64,000 bases of DNA from Mermis nigrescens (Eukaryota; Nematoda; Enoplea; Mermithida; Mermithidae): contig JAVLUZ010000157.1 in assembly GCA_036768485.1 (NCBI GenBank), forward strand, positions 14,263,877 to 14,327,876. Reading direction: 5' to 3'. The notes beneath the pieces are model-generated. The model was not told the DNA's origin. It was given only the letters and a program-made list of their open reading frames with translations, and did no database searches. Shown here piece by piece: positions 60,501 to 60,506 of the stretch. The first letter of the stretch is position 1, and each line of letters starts with the position of its first letter. The position numbers and the translations under genes were made by a program.

Positions 60501-60506
60501 TGCTGA
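3411..60506 (+). CDS. USP8: USP8/UBPY ubiquitin-specific protease, whole spliced gene (19 exons found)
   Basis: Deubiquitinating cysteine protease of the USP8 (UBPY) family, which in known animals acts on endosomes with STAM/ESCRT-0 and removes ubiquitin from receptors. Exons read here: 3411-3526, 5370-5526, 6154-6385, 8145-8314(?), 8937(?)-9102, 14797-14950, 23194-23327, 25086-25262, 28566-29032, 35351-35444, 37000-37133, 38842-38947, 40304-40408, 46718-46840, 50449-50565, 51484-51626, 52699-52828, 57130-57243, 60468-60506. Together they give about 2.9 kb of coding sequence, roughly 960 residues, a little shorter than the vertebrate protein. Domain order matches USP8: MIT/dimer region, rhodanese, disordered/coiled-coil linker, USP catalytic domain. 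All introns start GT and end AG, and phases agree except at exon 4/5. USP8 is favoured over other USPs because of the rhodanese domain, the DRSTKP motif and the 14-3-3 site. The models come from reading homology and splice signals; no transcript evidence is available. Confidence 0.92.
3661..4029 (+). mobile_element. hAT-type MITE, CATACATG family A, copy 1
   Basis: The ends are CACACATG and CTTGTATG. The flanks GATATTAC and GGTATCAC form an 8-bp TSD with two changes. The interior shares GGTGCTTTT, CTCTAGAAAGATAGAGCATT and CCCCCAGAATTC with six other copies. It is inserted into a family C element that resumes right after it. Confidence 0.7.
4030..4326 (+). repeat. Family C (GCTATATAG-rich) element, partial
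   Basis: Repeats of ATAGC/GCTATATAG separated by Pu/Py runs, colinear with the copies at 15130, 27282 and 29586. It ends in a TATATATA microsatellite at about 4312-4326. Its left part lies before the family A insertion. Confidence 0.5.
4327..4560 (+). repeat. Family J MITE copy
   Basis: It shares the block CCATTGGCATCAAAAAA and the AAATGGTCTTAAAAAT region with 45936-46085 and 61162-61377. Only the copy at 61162 has clear TSDs. Confidence 0.5.
4561..4975 (+). mobile_element. hAT-type MITE, 430-bp family, copy 1
   Basis: The left end is CATAGGTGCACAAGGTC and the right end GTGCATTTGTG. The TSD is GCTGCTAC/GCTACTAC (one change). It carries the hairpin variant GGCGCGCAGCGCC at 4823-4835. Confidence 0.8.
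5370..5526 (+). CDS. USP8: USP8 exon 2: MIT/USP8-dimer helices
   Basis: The acceptor ACCTTCTAG ends at 5369 and the donor is TAT|GTAAGG. The peptide [14 protein letters not shown]...[16 protein letters not shown] has the TPR/MIT-like pattern (D-E-x-x-A-Y-x-L-Y-M-x-x-x) diagnostic of the USP8 dimerisation domain. It joins exon 1 in phase 2 and exon 3 in phase 0. Confidence 0.9.
5627..6040 (-). mobile_element. hAT-type MITE, family A, copy 2 (minus)
   Basis: It starts CAGACATGCACATCACG and ends GATCATGCACG, with the full family A interior in reverse and a perfect GGCGCGAAGCGCC at 5837-5849. The TSD is not recognisable. It sits in intron 2, about 110 bases before exon 3. Confidence 0.65.
6154..6385 (+). 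CDS. USP8: USP8 exon 3: helical segment after the dimer domain
   Basis: The acceptor TCTTTTCTAG ends at 6153. The peptide begins [20 protein letters not shown] and continues as a charged helical stretch rich in Lys, Glu and Leu, like the helix following the dimer domain in USP8. The donor AACG|GTGAAC leaves phase 1, and the glycine codon G|GT is completed by exon 4. Reading through this donor meets a stop only about 50 bases later, so the exon boundary rests on phase and homology. Confidence 0.82.
6848..7177 (+). mobile_element. hAT-type MITE, family A, copy 3
   Basis: The ends are CATACATGATC and GCATGTCTG, with a perfect 8-bp TSD GTTACTTG on both sides. The hairpin variant GGCGCTTCGTGCC lies at 7027-7039. 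Confidence 0.88.
7407..7628. mobile_element. Mariner-type MITE
   Basis: 222 bases with ends TGCAGGTTGTCCCAAAAGTT and, in complement, CGAGGCTCGTCCCAAAAGTT. A TA dinucleotide flanks each side (7405-7406 and 7629-7630). GTCCCAAAAGTTCG termini with TA duplication are typical of Tc1/mariner elements. There is no ORF. Confidence 0.82.
7739..7921. mobile_element. hAT-type MITE, CAGTGGCGG family, short copy
   Basis: The ends are TAGTGGCGGATACAGG and AAATCCGCCCCTG. The flanks TCTTCTAC and TTTTCTGC differ at two of eight bases. It is a shortened relative of 27907-28516. Confidence 0.65.
8145..8314 (+). CDS. USP8: USP8 exon 4: first half of rhodanese-like domain (3' end uncertain)
   Basis: The acceptor TTCTTAAAG ends at 8144. 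The peptide contains [19 protein letters not shown], a clear rhodanese strand-turn (LDIRxxEEF...CHI), followed by CLNIP. The most homology-consistent donor is AGA|GTATAT (8315, phase 0), but exon 5 acceptors near 8936 need phase 2. Donors at 8359 or 8386 would keep the frame and add 15-24 residues. The 3' boundary is therefore open. USP8 rhodanese domains lack the catalytic cysteine loop and act in protein binding (NRDP1/RNF41 in mammals). Confidence 0.82.
8430..8796. mobile_element. Element with CCATTCCAAACGGC inverted ends
   Basis: Inverted repeats TAGTCTATCCATTCCAAACG (left) and the complement of GGCCGTTTGGAATGGAACAG (right) enclose about 300 bases containing TTTTGGGGGGAC repeats. A similar end, TGCCGTTTGGAACGGA with CTATAGTC, occurs at 62404-62436. 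No clear TSD. It fills intron 4 between the two rhodanese exons. Confidence 0.6.
8937..9102 (+). CDS. USP8: USP8 exon 5: second half of rhodanese-like domain (5' end uncertain)
   Basis: The peptide runs [10 protein letters not shown]...[20 protein letters not shown]...[10 protein letters not shown], matching the USP8 rhodanese core (VVLLDWxxxAKDL...L..LxxALxxW). The likely acceptor is GATGTTCAG ending at 8936 (phase 2); an in-frame TGA at 8917-8919 rules out earlier ones. The donor GAG|GTATTT (9103) is phase 0. See exon 4 for the unresolved junction. Confidence 0.82.
9119..9420 (+). repeat. 430-bp family MITE, partial copy
   Basis: It starts CATAGATGCACAAGGTCAGG, 16 bases after the exon 5 donor, and follows the family for at least 120 bases before diverging. 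Confidence 0.5.
9610..9958 (-). mobile_element. hAT-type MITE, family A, copy 4 (minus)
   Basis: The ends are CAGACGGGCATAGC and GATCATGTATG, with a perfect 8-bp TSD ATAGCGAT on both sides. It has the family A interior including the GCACGAAGCGCC hairpin variant. Confidence 0.88.
9982..10280 (+). repeat. 430-bp family MITE, diverged copy
   Basis: It starts CATAGATTCACAAGGTCTG and keeps the AAATGGTCAAAATAGC block of the family. Its right part runs into a family B element. Confidence 0.5.
10285..10480 (+). repeat. Family B MITE, diverged copy
   Basis: It has the blocks TTTTTGGCCAAAAACGACC, TTTCTGGCTTTTAGGG and CCCCTGTTATGTA in the order of the complete copy at 49890-50085. The left end is degraded. 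Confidence 0.5.
10480..11340. other. Intron 5, no feature recognised
   Basis: AT-rich sequence. A B-box-like GGTTCGAGCCCC on the minus strand (about 10715-10726) is the only notable motif; it lacks a matching A box or tail. Confidence 0.4.
11347..11380. repeat. Perfect hairpin ATCATAGGTAGCGC-GATA-GCGCTACCTATGAT
   Basis: Two 14- to 15-base complementary arms separated by four bases. A shortened form, ATCATAGGTAGCGCGTACCTAT, occurs at 61112-61133, followed in both places by a similar ATAT.CTTGG. Probably the end or core of a small palindromic element. Confidence 0.55.
11500..13850. repeat. Tandem repeat array, unit about 475 bases
   Basis: Two full units plus partial units at either end. The landmark GTCCAATTGGTTTTATAATG recurs at 11752, 13239 and 13711; others are CAAACAATTTGCGGAGGGCC and GTAAAGTTTACACTGAGA. 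The first unit is interrupted by the element at 11775-12782. The units differ by several percent. No ORF spans a unit. Confidence 0.85.
11775..12782. mobile_element. DNA transposon with 3-bp TSD (TAG) and GGAATA arrays
   Basis: The ends are GGGCCGTATGACAGAACGCG and, in complement, GGGCCGTGTGACAGAAAGCG. TAG is duplicated at both sides, and the uninterrupted neighbouring repeat units read TAATGTAGAGGG, giving a true empty site. GGAATA/TATTCC hexamers are dense near both ends. No transposase ORF was seen. 3-bp TSDs suggest a Harbinger-like element; the superfamily is not proven. Confidence 0.82.
13918..14570. mobile_element. Long-TIR element (about 185-base arms)
   Basis: The left arm 13918-14104 and right arm 14388-14570 are near-perfect complements; the outer ends are CTAGCAAAGAAAAATGC and GCATTTTTCTTTGCTAG. 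The spacer is about 280 bases with no ORF. The TSD is unclear. It lies about 230 bases before exon 6. Confidence 0.82.
14797..14950 (+). CDS. USP8: USP8 exon 6: end of rhodanese domain and start of linker
   Basis: The acceptor TATTCACGCAG ends at 14796. The peptide [19 protein letters not shown] followed by AYVTNS matches the VLEGGYENWLxxYP...TTN end of the USP8 rhodanese domain. The exon then runs into a Ser/Asp-rich linker. The donor ATAG|GTACAT (14951) leaves phase 1, which fits the acceptor of exon 7. The intron that follows is 8.2 kb and holds the largest transposon nest in the window. Confidence 0.88.
15000..15424. repeat. Family I fragment (minus) and left part of a family C element
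   Basis: About 15010-15125 is a family I block (AAAATTGCCGAAATT, CCCCAGGCTCCCC). From about 15130 family C begins (GGAGTATTACCCCCTTGAGC, then ATAGC-rich sequence). Family C is cut at 15424 by the 7-kb insertion and resumes at 22420. Confidence 0.6.
16152..16182. repeat. Perfect 13-bp hairpin
   Basis: GTGCATTAGTTAA, a 5-base loop, and TTAACTAATGCAC. It sits within the 7-kb element; no second copy was found. Confidence 0.6.
18838..18850 (+). repeat. GGCGCGAAGCGCC mini-hairpin (representative copy)
   Basis: A 5-bp GC stem with a GAA loop, centred on GCGAAGC. The exact 13-mer or a one- to two-base variant recurs in about 30 places on both strands of this window, usually followed by a GGAAAATTTTGAC-like block. 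Exact or near-exact examples: 5837, 19215, 23528, 28139, 30029, 34540, 47111, 47820, 54408, 56496. Confidence 0.85.
19314..19386 (+). repeat. GC-rich repeat with two hairpins, copy 2
   Basis: Inverted counterpart of 2471-2553, with GGCGCGCTCAAGCGCC and CCGGGG-CAGA-ACCCCGG hairpins. Confidence 0.5.
20000..20055. repeat. Solo right end of a CAGGGGCG-type hAT element
   Basis: GGGGGGGGG, then CCCCCCTGGCTACGCCTATG, resembles the right end of 24077-24690. A matching left-end-like GGCGTAGTCAGAATTTTGG lies at 20663, now separated by the end of the nested hAT. Confidence 0.4.
22420..22600 (+). repeat. Right part of the interrupted family C element
   Basis: Continues the family C order (GTTTGTGAGTTCAAAAAGGC, CGTTTT, TTGGTTTTCAC, GTTTGACCTTGCGC) after the 7-kb insertion, starting with the duplicated target ATAGATAC. 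Confidence 0.7.
23194..23327 (+). CDS. USP8: USP8 exon 7: linker with first SH3-binding-type motif
   Basis: The pyrimidine-rich acceptor TTTATTCTTAG ends at 23193. It joins exon 6 in phase 1 as G|AT and gives [12 protein letters not shown], which aligns with the YPSL segment of USP8. Within it, [11 protein letters not shown] (codons 23265-23297) fits the UBPY-type SH3-binding pattern (V/I-P-D/N-R-x-x-K-P) that binds STAM. The donor GTG|GTAAAT is phase 0. An upstream AG at 23165 would break the phase with exon 6. Confidence 0.75.
23347..23705 (+). mobile_element. hAT-type MITE, family A, copy 5
   Basis: It starts CATCATGATCTTGGGGG, only 20 bases after the exon 7 donor. It holds the whole family A interior with GGCGCTTCGCGCC at 23528-23540. 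The right end has lost the terminal CATG block; no TSD. Confidence 0.65.
24077..24690. mobile_element. hAT-type MITE, CAGGGGCG family
   Basis: The ends are CAGGGGCGTAACCAGG and, in complement, CAGGGGCGTAACCAGCC. The TSD is ATTGTACA/AGTGTACA (one change). Two hairpin variants lie at 24405 and 24503. No ORF. Confidence 0.88.
25086..25262 (+). CDS. USP8: USP8 exon 8: Ser/Thr-rich linker into coiled coil
   Basis: The 59-codon stretch is bounded by TTTATAG (ends 25085) and TAC|GTAAGATG, phase 0 on both sides. It contains [20 protein letters not shown] and [20 protein letters not shown], a heptad-like helix preceded by a Ser/Thr-rich segment. There is no direct homology for this exon. It is included because its phase, splice sites and codon usage match and it feeds the coiled coil of exon 9. 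Confidence 0.72.
25338..25729 (+). mobile_element. hAT-type MITE, family A, copy 6
   Basis: The ends are CATACATGATC and GCATGTCTG, with a perfect 8-bp TSD TAGTTGAC on both sides. Confidence 0.9.
25789..25985 (+). repeat. Family K element, left part
   Basis: It starts CAGGGCCTTATTTACGGGG and shares the TATGCTTCGCGCC and AAAGTATTTTCCATAATTTTG blocks with the reverse copy at about 36080-36445. The right end is missing. Confidence 0.45.
25990..26880. other. Intron 8, no feature recognised
   Basis: AT-rich DNA with no exon, hairpin or terminal repeat that could be supported. Confidence 0.4.
26885..26970. mobile_element. Small palindromic MITE
   Basis: ACTGTAACACCCGATTT at the left and its complement AAATCGGGTGTTACAGT at the right, 86 bases overall. 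No convincing TSD. Single copy in the window. Confidence 0.55.
27282..27849 (+). mobile_element. hAT-type MITE, family C, with nested family B copy
   Basis: The ends are CATGAGCATGG and GCACACCTATG, with a perfect 8-bp TSD TTTCTTGT on both sides. A family B element in reverse (about 27397-27589, ending GAGCCGTTACATGTATG) is inserted in it. Confidence 0.87.
27907..28516. mobile_element. hAT-type MITE, CAGTGGCGG family, full copy
   Basis: The ends are CAGTGGCGGATTTACG and AAATCCACCTCTG, with a perfect 8-bp TSD ATCATGCT on both sides. It has hairpins at 28139-28151 (exact) and 28378-28390. It ends 49 bases before exon 9. Confidence 0.92.
28566..29032 (+). CDS. USP8: USP8 exon 9: coiled coil, 14-3-3 site and DRSTKP SH3-binding motif
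   Basis: The acceptor CTTCGTCCAG ends at 28565 and the donor is AAACC|GTAATT (phase 2). The first ~80 residues are a charged coiled coil ([15 protein letters not shown], then [15 protein letters not shown]). [10 protein letters not shown] (codons 28917-28946) matches the mammalian USP8 14-3-3 site [17 protein letters not shown] (29001-29032) is a textbook UBPY SH3-binding motif; its last proline is completed by exon 10. In vertebrates the DRSTKP motif lies well upstream of the 14-3-3 site; here it follows it. Confidence 0.9.
29342..30178 (+). mobile_element. hAT-type MITE, 430-bp family, with nested family C
   Basis: The ends are CACAGGTGCACAAGG and GTGCATGTATG, with a perfect 8-bp TSD TTATGTAC on both sides. 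It carries an exact GGCGCGAAGCGCC at 30029-30041. Confidence 0.92.
29586..30001 (+). mobile_element. hAT-type MITE, family C, innermost of three
   Basis: The ends are TATACATGAGCATGGG and GCACCTATG, with a perfect 8-bp TSD GTAAAAAG. It sits inside the 430-bp family element, itself inside family A. Confidence 0.9.
30529..32601 (-). CDS. Retrotransposon reverse transcriptase ORF
   Basis: 690 codons. RT blocks are visible: KPGK...SYRPISIL (about residues 156-173), GFRPRHST (200-207), [12 protein letters not shown] (237-248), [10 protein letters not shown] (293-302) and the catalytic SYADD (323-327). A CPRC...H...C zinc-knuckle-like motif ([18 protein letters not shown]) lies near the C-terminus, common in Jockey/CR1-type elements. 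No RNase H was recognised. The first residues continue the polypeptide of the upstream ORF in another frame, so this is probably the 3' part of one original ORF. Confidence 0.95.
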   Translation of the reverse strand: MRKWHDFVTSLDHRSANVKHLWATVKSLDGKSRGIDNVPIRFDSGEETNNRKIATKLLKQFTAVRQHSSSTATRRIIRHVHSKQLQQVLFTINEVKLAITSAKNSRAFGPDGIAMPFLKHLGPCGLQTLTDLLNLSASTATLPVIWKRSTIIALPKPGKEPNTASSYRPISILCPAAKIMERLLLPIIVEHLPPAAHQHGFRPRHSTTSALLNLSTAICQGFNCPKPAKRTIAIALDLSKAFDSVDHTTLIKILADSTMPGWTCRWLVAYLRGREAKCQFRNSSSSYAITRMGVPQGSVISPALFNAYIRELPLPPPHIHIVSYADDITIFTSDSNVKTMETNMNNYLTDISSFFQQRHLTISTEKSTCTLFTPETRQHSLELNIFINNARLQTVKNPKILGVLFDPSLCFKQHVEALKSRIQKRNNIIKALAGRSWGSNKETLLLTYKAICRSVLNYAAPVWTPTLTSSNLAKLQICQNTALRTITGCLQMSPIDHLHSETRMLTVQVHNRLLTDQFYASCLHDQHPCRQLFGCPGPPTRRQRNFRLKNTLKMYSNDRVKRHLTTLPSTASLQQQLQKLHQNAIQACRLRFIQRNPLINRRPPNISPQEKLLPRQTRSTLAQLRCGYSYMLASTRSKLDSSGLTPDTCPRCLAATEDTRHLFNCPSRPTQARVSDLWKGPQLVVASLDL
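32568..33911 (-). CDS. Retrotransposon endonuclease ORF with PHD-like finger and 2A-like motif
   Basis: 447 codons. A leucine-rich leader ends in GVESNPGP (residues 30-37), a 2A-like ribosome-skipping motif with Gly in place of the usual Asp. It is followed by a Cys/His-rich PHD-like finger (CSNCNLWIH...CxxC, about 48-91). An EEP (APE-type) endonuclease follows: [34 protein letters not shown] and SDHLPI. The ORF runs out of frame at a run of five A about 12 codons before its stop and overlaps the RT ORF. Confidence 0.93.
   Translation of the reverse strand: MEKSIDRFGFLYAEQHLPAMLLRLLLLRAGVESNPGPTHVNRFPRGSCGKNAYYSSVYCSNCNLWIHSNINCSGLRNIRDYNKNNYRCPKCVIIPQPNQKRPLNILQFNINGIKNKLSELMDFLNKHDIAIALLQETKLSAKTKDPKTYGYRLIRFDRNSTTIGGGLAFLIREDVLTRSVELPTSCKDNVMECAAISLTLPAGVFTLVNIYIPPTSSCPTGYSPPLTDIFNKDNIIILGDFNAHHNLWHSTINDNRGNIIADLIDQSDLLPLNEKCVTRLPSTNVQRPTSPDISLASSNLASSLQWSTEITLASDHLPILVKIDFSMEYVTSAKRTYVNFSKADWKLFTDITEQILLSSRLNAHSSVHERELTLRRAIIAAAKKSIPYGRRKLYNPSLSDHIQGLVKERDSIRAVNPSSARIAIINEIIVKECDQEKCENGTILSPR
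34370..35176. mobile_element. hAT-type MITE, CAGGCCCGTA family
   Basis: The ends are TAGGCCCGTAACTAGG and, in complement, CAGGCCCGTAACAAGG. The flanks TTCCTATT and CCCCTGTT differ at three positions, so it is an older insertion. An exact GGCGCTTCGCGCC lies at 34540-34552. Confidence 0.7.
35351..35444 (+). CDS. USP8: USP8 exon 10: segment leading into the USP domain
   Basis: The acceptor AATGTTTTCAG ends at 35350. The first base completes the proline of DRSTKP. The peptide [20 protein letters not shown] then SISGPMAAV ends just before the Cys box, comparable to the LNPVFGGSGPALTGLRN entry of USP8. The donor is GTC|GTAAGC, phase 0. Confidence 0.8.
36080..36445 (-). repeat. Family K element (minus)
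   Basis: It ends TATATACGGCCCTG, the complement of the CAGGGCC end at 25789, with the shared ATTATGGAAAATACTT and GCGCAAAGCGCC blocks. The left limit is set by a G-run at about 36090. Confidence 0.5.
37000..37133 (+). CDS. USP8: USP8 exon 11: catalytic Cys box
   Basis: Contains [18 protein letters not shown], the USP Cys box; the catalytic cysteine codon is TGC at 37039-37041. It continues [20 protein letters not shown], matching the USP8 segment after the box. The acceptor is CATATTAAG (ends 36999, phase 0) and the donor AATTA|GTATGTG (phase 2); reading through the donor gives an immediate TAG. The Tyr codon TA|C is completed by exon 12. Confidence 0.95.
37478..37893 (-). mobile_element. 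hAT-type MITE, 430-bp family (minus)
   Basis: The ends are CACACATGCACACAG and CTTGTGCACCTATG. The TSD is GTTCCTAT/ATTCCTGT (two changes). Confidence 0.8.
38670..38800 (-). repeat. Family I fragment
   Basis: CTGGGGGTCAGATGGGGC, AAAATTAAATTCTCGGGG and AACCCCCAAACCCCC recur in the same order at 15010, 17690, 50085 and 57325. Ends are not defined. Confidence 0.4.
38842..38947 (+). CDS. USP8: USP8 exon 12: USP domain, LWTGQ-KYISP block
   Basis: The acceptor AATCGTTACAG ends at 38841 and the donor is AAG|GTATAA. The peptide [18 protein letters not shown] aligns with the LWTGQYRYISP block unique to USP8-like enzymes. Phases 2 and 0 match the neighbours. Confidence 0.93.
39027..39280 (+). repeat. 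Family H MITE copy 1
   Basis: It starts CATACGTGTTCTTGGGGGG and ends near GAATTCTTATGCTGTACAT. It shares AATGGCAACTGACxCCCCGC and AAAGTGTGCCTT with 58145-58500. It begins 80 bases after the exon 12 donor. Confidence 0.6.
39281..39495 (+). repeat. Family B MITE copy
   Basis: AAATGTAACGGCTCGAAATT at the left, then the full family interior and CTTACATATATG at the right. It abuts family H; the TSD is not clear. Confidence 0.65.
39500..40300. other. Intron 12 remainder, no feature recognised
   Basis: AT-rich, T-run-rich sequence up to the exon 13 acceptor. Confidence 0.4.
40304..40408 (+). CDS. USP8: USP8 exon 13: QQD box
   Basis: The peptide [20 protein letters not shown] followed by LNK is the USP QQD box (QQDxQEF...LHEDLN). 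The acceptor is TTCATTTTAG (ends 40303) and the donor AAG|GTTTGA; phase 0 both sides. The intron after it (6.3 kb) contains the Harbinger-like pair. Confidence 0.94.
41184..41432 (+). repeat. Family G MITE, right end replaced
   Basis: It starts CATAGACGCACAGCATGG and follows family G (AAAATGACCGCAAAAGC, AAAACTACGTTATT) to GGTCTGCCTAGACC. There the family G tail is replaced by the fibronectin-like fragment. Confidence 0.6.
41433..41554 (-). pseudogene. Fibronectin type III exon fragment
   Basis: The minus-strand frame reads [20 protein letters not shown], the classic end of an FN3 domain (L-x-P-F/Y-T-x-Y-x-V), preceded by an acceptor-like CATCTGTGTAG. Codon choice and GC content differ from the surroundings. 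No neighbouring FN3 exon was seen on either side, and the downstream edge abuts family G sequence. A captured exon fragment is more likely than a resident gene. Confidence 0.55.
41708..42307. mobile_element. hAT-type MITE, CAGGGGCG-related
   Basis: The left end is TAAGCCCTTAGCCAGGATTT and the right end TTTGACTATGGGCCTG. The TSD is CGTATATA/CGTAAGTA (two changes). It follows the order of 24077-24690, with hairpin variants at about 42013 and 42119. Confidence 0.72.
43027..43372 (+). pseudogene. Harbinger-associated Myb/SANT-like protein, frameshifted (copy 1)
   Basis: It starts [20 protein letters not shown], shifts frame near 43092, and recovers the frame encoding [14 protein letters not shown] and [14 protein letters not shown] before TAA at 43370. 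Position and charge fit the small helix-turn-helix partner of Harbinger transposases. A further in-frame TAG lies near 43250. Confidence 0.65.
43436..43689. mobile_element. Nested 9-bp-TSD element, left part only (copy 1)
   Basis: It begins GGCATGCAGACATTAGAGCG directly after CTGGAGTTA, as in copy 2, with GACATTAGAGCGC repeats and the fold-back segment. The right end and part of the host transposase are deleted. Confidence 0.75.
43568..44169 (-). pseudogene. Harbinger transposase, truncated and frameshifted (copy 1)
   Basis: The N-terminal part begins [20 protein letters not shown]. After a frame change near 43980 it continues [31 protein letters not shown] and [13 protein letters not shown]. 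The D of GCADGTH is the first catalytic Asp of the DDE domain. The second Asp and the Glu are lost where the frame enters the fold-back sequence at 43689. Confidence 0.85.
44759..45065 (+). pseudogene. Harbinger-associated Myb/SANT-like protein, internally deleted (copy 2)
   Basis: [20 protein letters not shown] is followed by [14 protein letters not shown]. Relative to copy 1, about 42 bases are missing near 44871, with a frame change; the open C-terminal part contains [14 protein letters not shown] and ends at 45065. The lesions differ from those of copy 1. Confidence 0.65.
45129..45849. mobile_element. Nested element with 9-bp TSD (Mutator-like?)
   Basis: The ends are GGCATGCAGACATTAGAGCG and, in complement, GGTAAGCCGACACTAGAGCG, with a perfect 9-bp TSD CTGGAGTTA (45120-45128 and 45850-45858). 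GACATTAGAGCGC repeats lie in the ends and the fold-back segment inside (45274-45383). No ORF. The 9-bp TSD suggests a MULE; the family is not certain. Confidence 0.85.
46718..46840 (+). CDS. USP8: USP8 exon 14: USP fingers insertion, W-x3-L/F..N-S block
   Basis: 41 codons between TTTAAG (ends 46717) and [28 protein letters not shown] corresponds to the AWQKHKQLNESIIVALFQ segment leading into GQF. The preceding acidic stretch is poorly conserved, as in other USP8 proteins. Phase 0 on both sides. Confidence 0.85.
46906..47309 (-). mobile_element. hAT-type MITE, family A, copy 7 (minus)
   Basis: The ends are CATACATGCACAGCATGG and GATCATGTATG, with a perfect 8-bp TSD CTAACACG. An exact GGCGCGAAGCGCC lies at 47111-47123. 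It begins 65 bases after the exon 14 donor. Confidence 0.93.
47613..48041. mobile_element. hAT-type MITE, CAGTGTTTTTTGTAC family, copy 1
   Basis: The ends are CAGTGTTTTTTGTAC and GTACAAAAAAACACTG. The TSD is ATTCTAGG/ATTCTAAG (one change). Internal CTTTGTACATGTACAAAGA palindromes; exact hairpin at 47820-47832. Confidence 0.92.
48481..48969. mobile_element. hAT-type MITE, CAGTGGCGG family
   Basis: The ends are CAGTGGCGGATCCAGG and AAATCCTCGCCTG. The TSD is CTTAAGAT/CTTAAAAT (one change). Confidence 0.88.
49414..49831 (+). mobile_element. hAT-type MITE, 430-bp family
   Basis: The ends are CATAGGTGCACAAGG and GTGCATGTATC. The TSD is CTCTGGAC/GTCTGGAC (one change). Hairpin variant GGCGCGACGCGCC at 49678-49690. 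Confidence 0.85.
49890..50085 (+). mobile_element. hAT-type MITE, family B, complete copy
   Basis: 196 bases. The ends are CATACATGTAACGGCTCG and CTTGTTACATGTATG. The TSD is CCAAGAAT/CCCAGAAT (one change). It is inserted in family I sequence, which continues at 50086. Confidence 0.88.
50449..50565 (+). CDS. USP8: USP8 exon 15: first zinc-ribbon CxxC
   Basis: The peptide begins [20 protein letters not shown], carrying the first CxxC pair of the USP fingers, and ends with a CTLQ terminus that reads directly into DCLQ of exon 16. The acceptor is TTCTTTAAG (ends 50448) and the donor CAG|GTATGC; phase 0. Confidence 0.94.
51484..51626 (+). CDS. USP8: USP8 exon 16: second zinc-ribbon CxxC and [11 protein letters not shown]
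   Basis: The acceptor GGTTCTTAAG (ends 51483) gives the phase-0 join [16 protein letters not shown]. It includes VYCSKCQ, the second CxxC, then [14 protein letters not shown], the conserved USP strand before the catalytic His region. An AG at 51454 upstream would break the phase with exon 15. The donor AATAG|GTAGGT is phase 2. Confidence 0.93.
51842..52106 (+). mobile_element. hAT-type MITE, family G
   Basis: The ends are CATTGATGCGCAGCATGG and CACGTGTATGTCTA. The TSD is ATTGCAAC/ATCGCAAC (one change). Confidence 0.82.
52699..52828 (+). CDS. USP8: USP8 exon 17: K-x-x-T-x-VDFP block
   Basis: The acceptor TTATTTTGCAG ends at 52698; the first base completes Arg. The peptide [20 protein letters not shown] matches the USP8 block (W-x-x-KLQTSVDFPLENLDL). 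It ends YRLYGII before GTAAGT, phase 0. Confidence 0.92.
54152..55395 (+). pseudogene. hAT transposase remnant (BED finger and N-terminal region)
   Basis: [14 protein letters not shown] (54152-54193) is the first half of a BED zinc finger; the second half, [18 protein letters not shown], follows the inserted MITE at 54946. Further on, [15 protein letters not shown] (about 55287-55331) resembles the hAT segment between BED finger and catalytic core. Frames are broken in several places; the DDE core and dimerisation domain are absent. Confidence 0.75.
54202..54940. mobile_element. hAT-type MITE, CAGTGTTTTTTGTAC family, partially duplicated copy
   Basis: The ends are as in the copy at 47613. 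The TSD is GTACCACC/GTACCAAC (one change). It is 739 bases long because an internal block of about 300 bases is repeated (about 54240-54545 and 54555-54860). Three hairpins: 54408, 54706 and 54801. Confidence 0.9.
56346..56794 (-). mobile_element. hAT-type MITE, 430-bp family (minus)
   Basis: The ends are CACTCATGCACTTAG and CTTGTGCACCTATG, with a perfect 8-bp TSD CGCACTAT on both sides. An exact GGCGCTTCGCGCC lies at 56496-56508. Confidence 0.93.
56848..57076 (+). repeat. Family B MITE copy
   Basis: The left end is CGTACATGTAACGGCTTG and the right end CTATTACATATCTG, with the family interior in full. TSD not clear. It ends about 50 bases before exon 18. Confidence 0.65.
57130..57243 (+). 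CDS. USP8: USP8 exon 18: catalytic His box
   Basis: The peptide [20 protein letters not shown] followed by [10 protein letters not shown] is the USP His box. The catalytic His codon is CAT at 57157-57159, and the FDD acidic residues lie at 57202-57207. The acceptor is CTATCTTAG (ends 57129) and the donor AAG|GTGATT; phase 0. Confidence 0.95.
57325..57780 (+). repeat. Family I fragment followed by family G copy
   Basis: 57325-57470 is family I (GGGCATGGGGGTTTGGGG, AAAATTGAATTTTCGGC). About 57545-57780 is family G (AAAATGACCGCAAAACTGG, CCACGTGCATGTC). Confidence 0.55.
58145..58500 (+). repeat. Family H MITE copy 2
   Basis: It shares AATGGCAACTGACCCCCCGC, AAAGTGTGCCTT and CCATGCTGTACATG with 39027-39280. 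Confidence 0.55.
59090..59580 (-). repeat. CAGTGGCGG family element, partial (minus)
   Basis: TTGACGAGATAAAG, CAATTTGCAATGAT and CCGGCGCTTTGCGC occur in the reverse order of 27907-28516. A 26-base unit starting CTTAAATCAAAGAAATC is tandemly doubled at 59471-59522. Confidence 0.55.
59640..60009. mobile_element. hAT-type MITE, CAGTGTTTTTTGTAC family, copy 3
   Basis: The ends are CAGTGTTTTTTGTATTAGG and AAATAAACACTG, with a perfect 8-bp TSD ACATGAAG on both sides. Confidence 0.92.
60468..60506 (+). CDS. USP8: USP8 exon 19: C-terminal micro-exon with stop
   Basis: Only 12 codons plus [15 protein letters not shown]. This is the last USP strand (AYILFYTSL in vertebrates). The acceptor TTTAATTCAG ends at 60467 and joins exon 18 in phase 0. 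The protein ends a few residues after the core, without a C-terminal tail. Confidence 0.88.
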   Translation, partial: TDAAYLLFYAAC

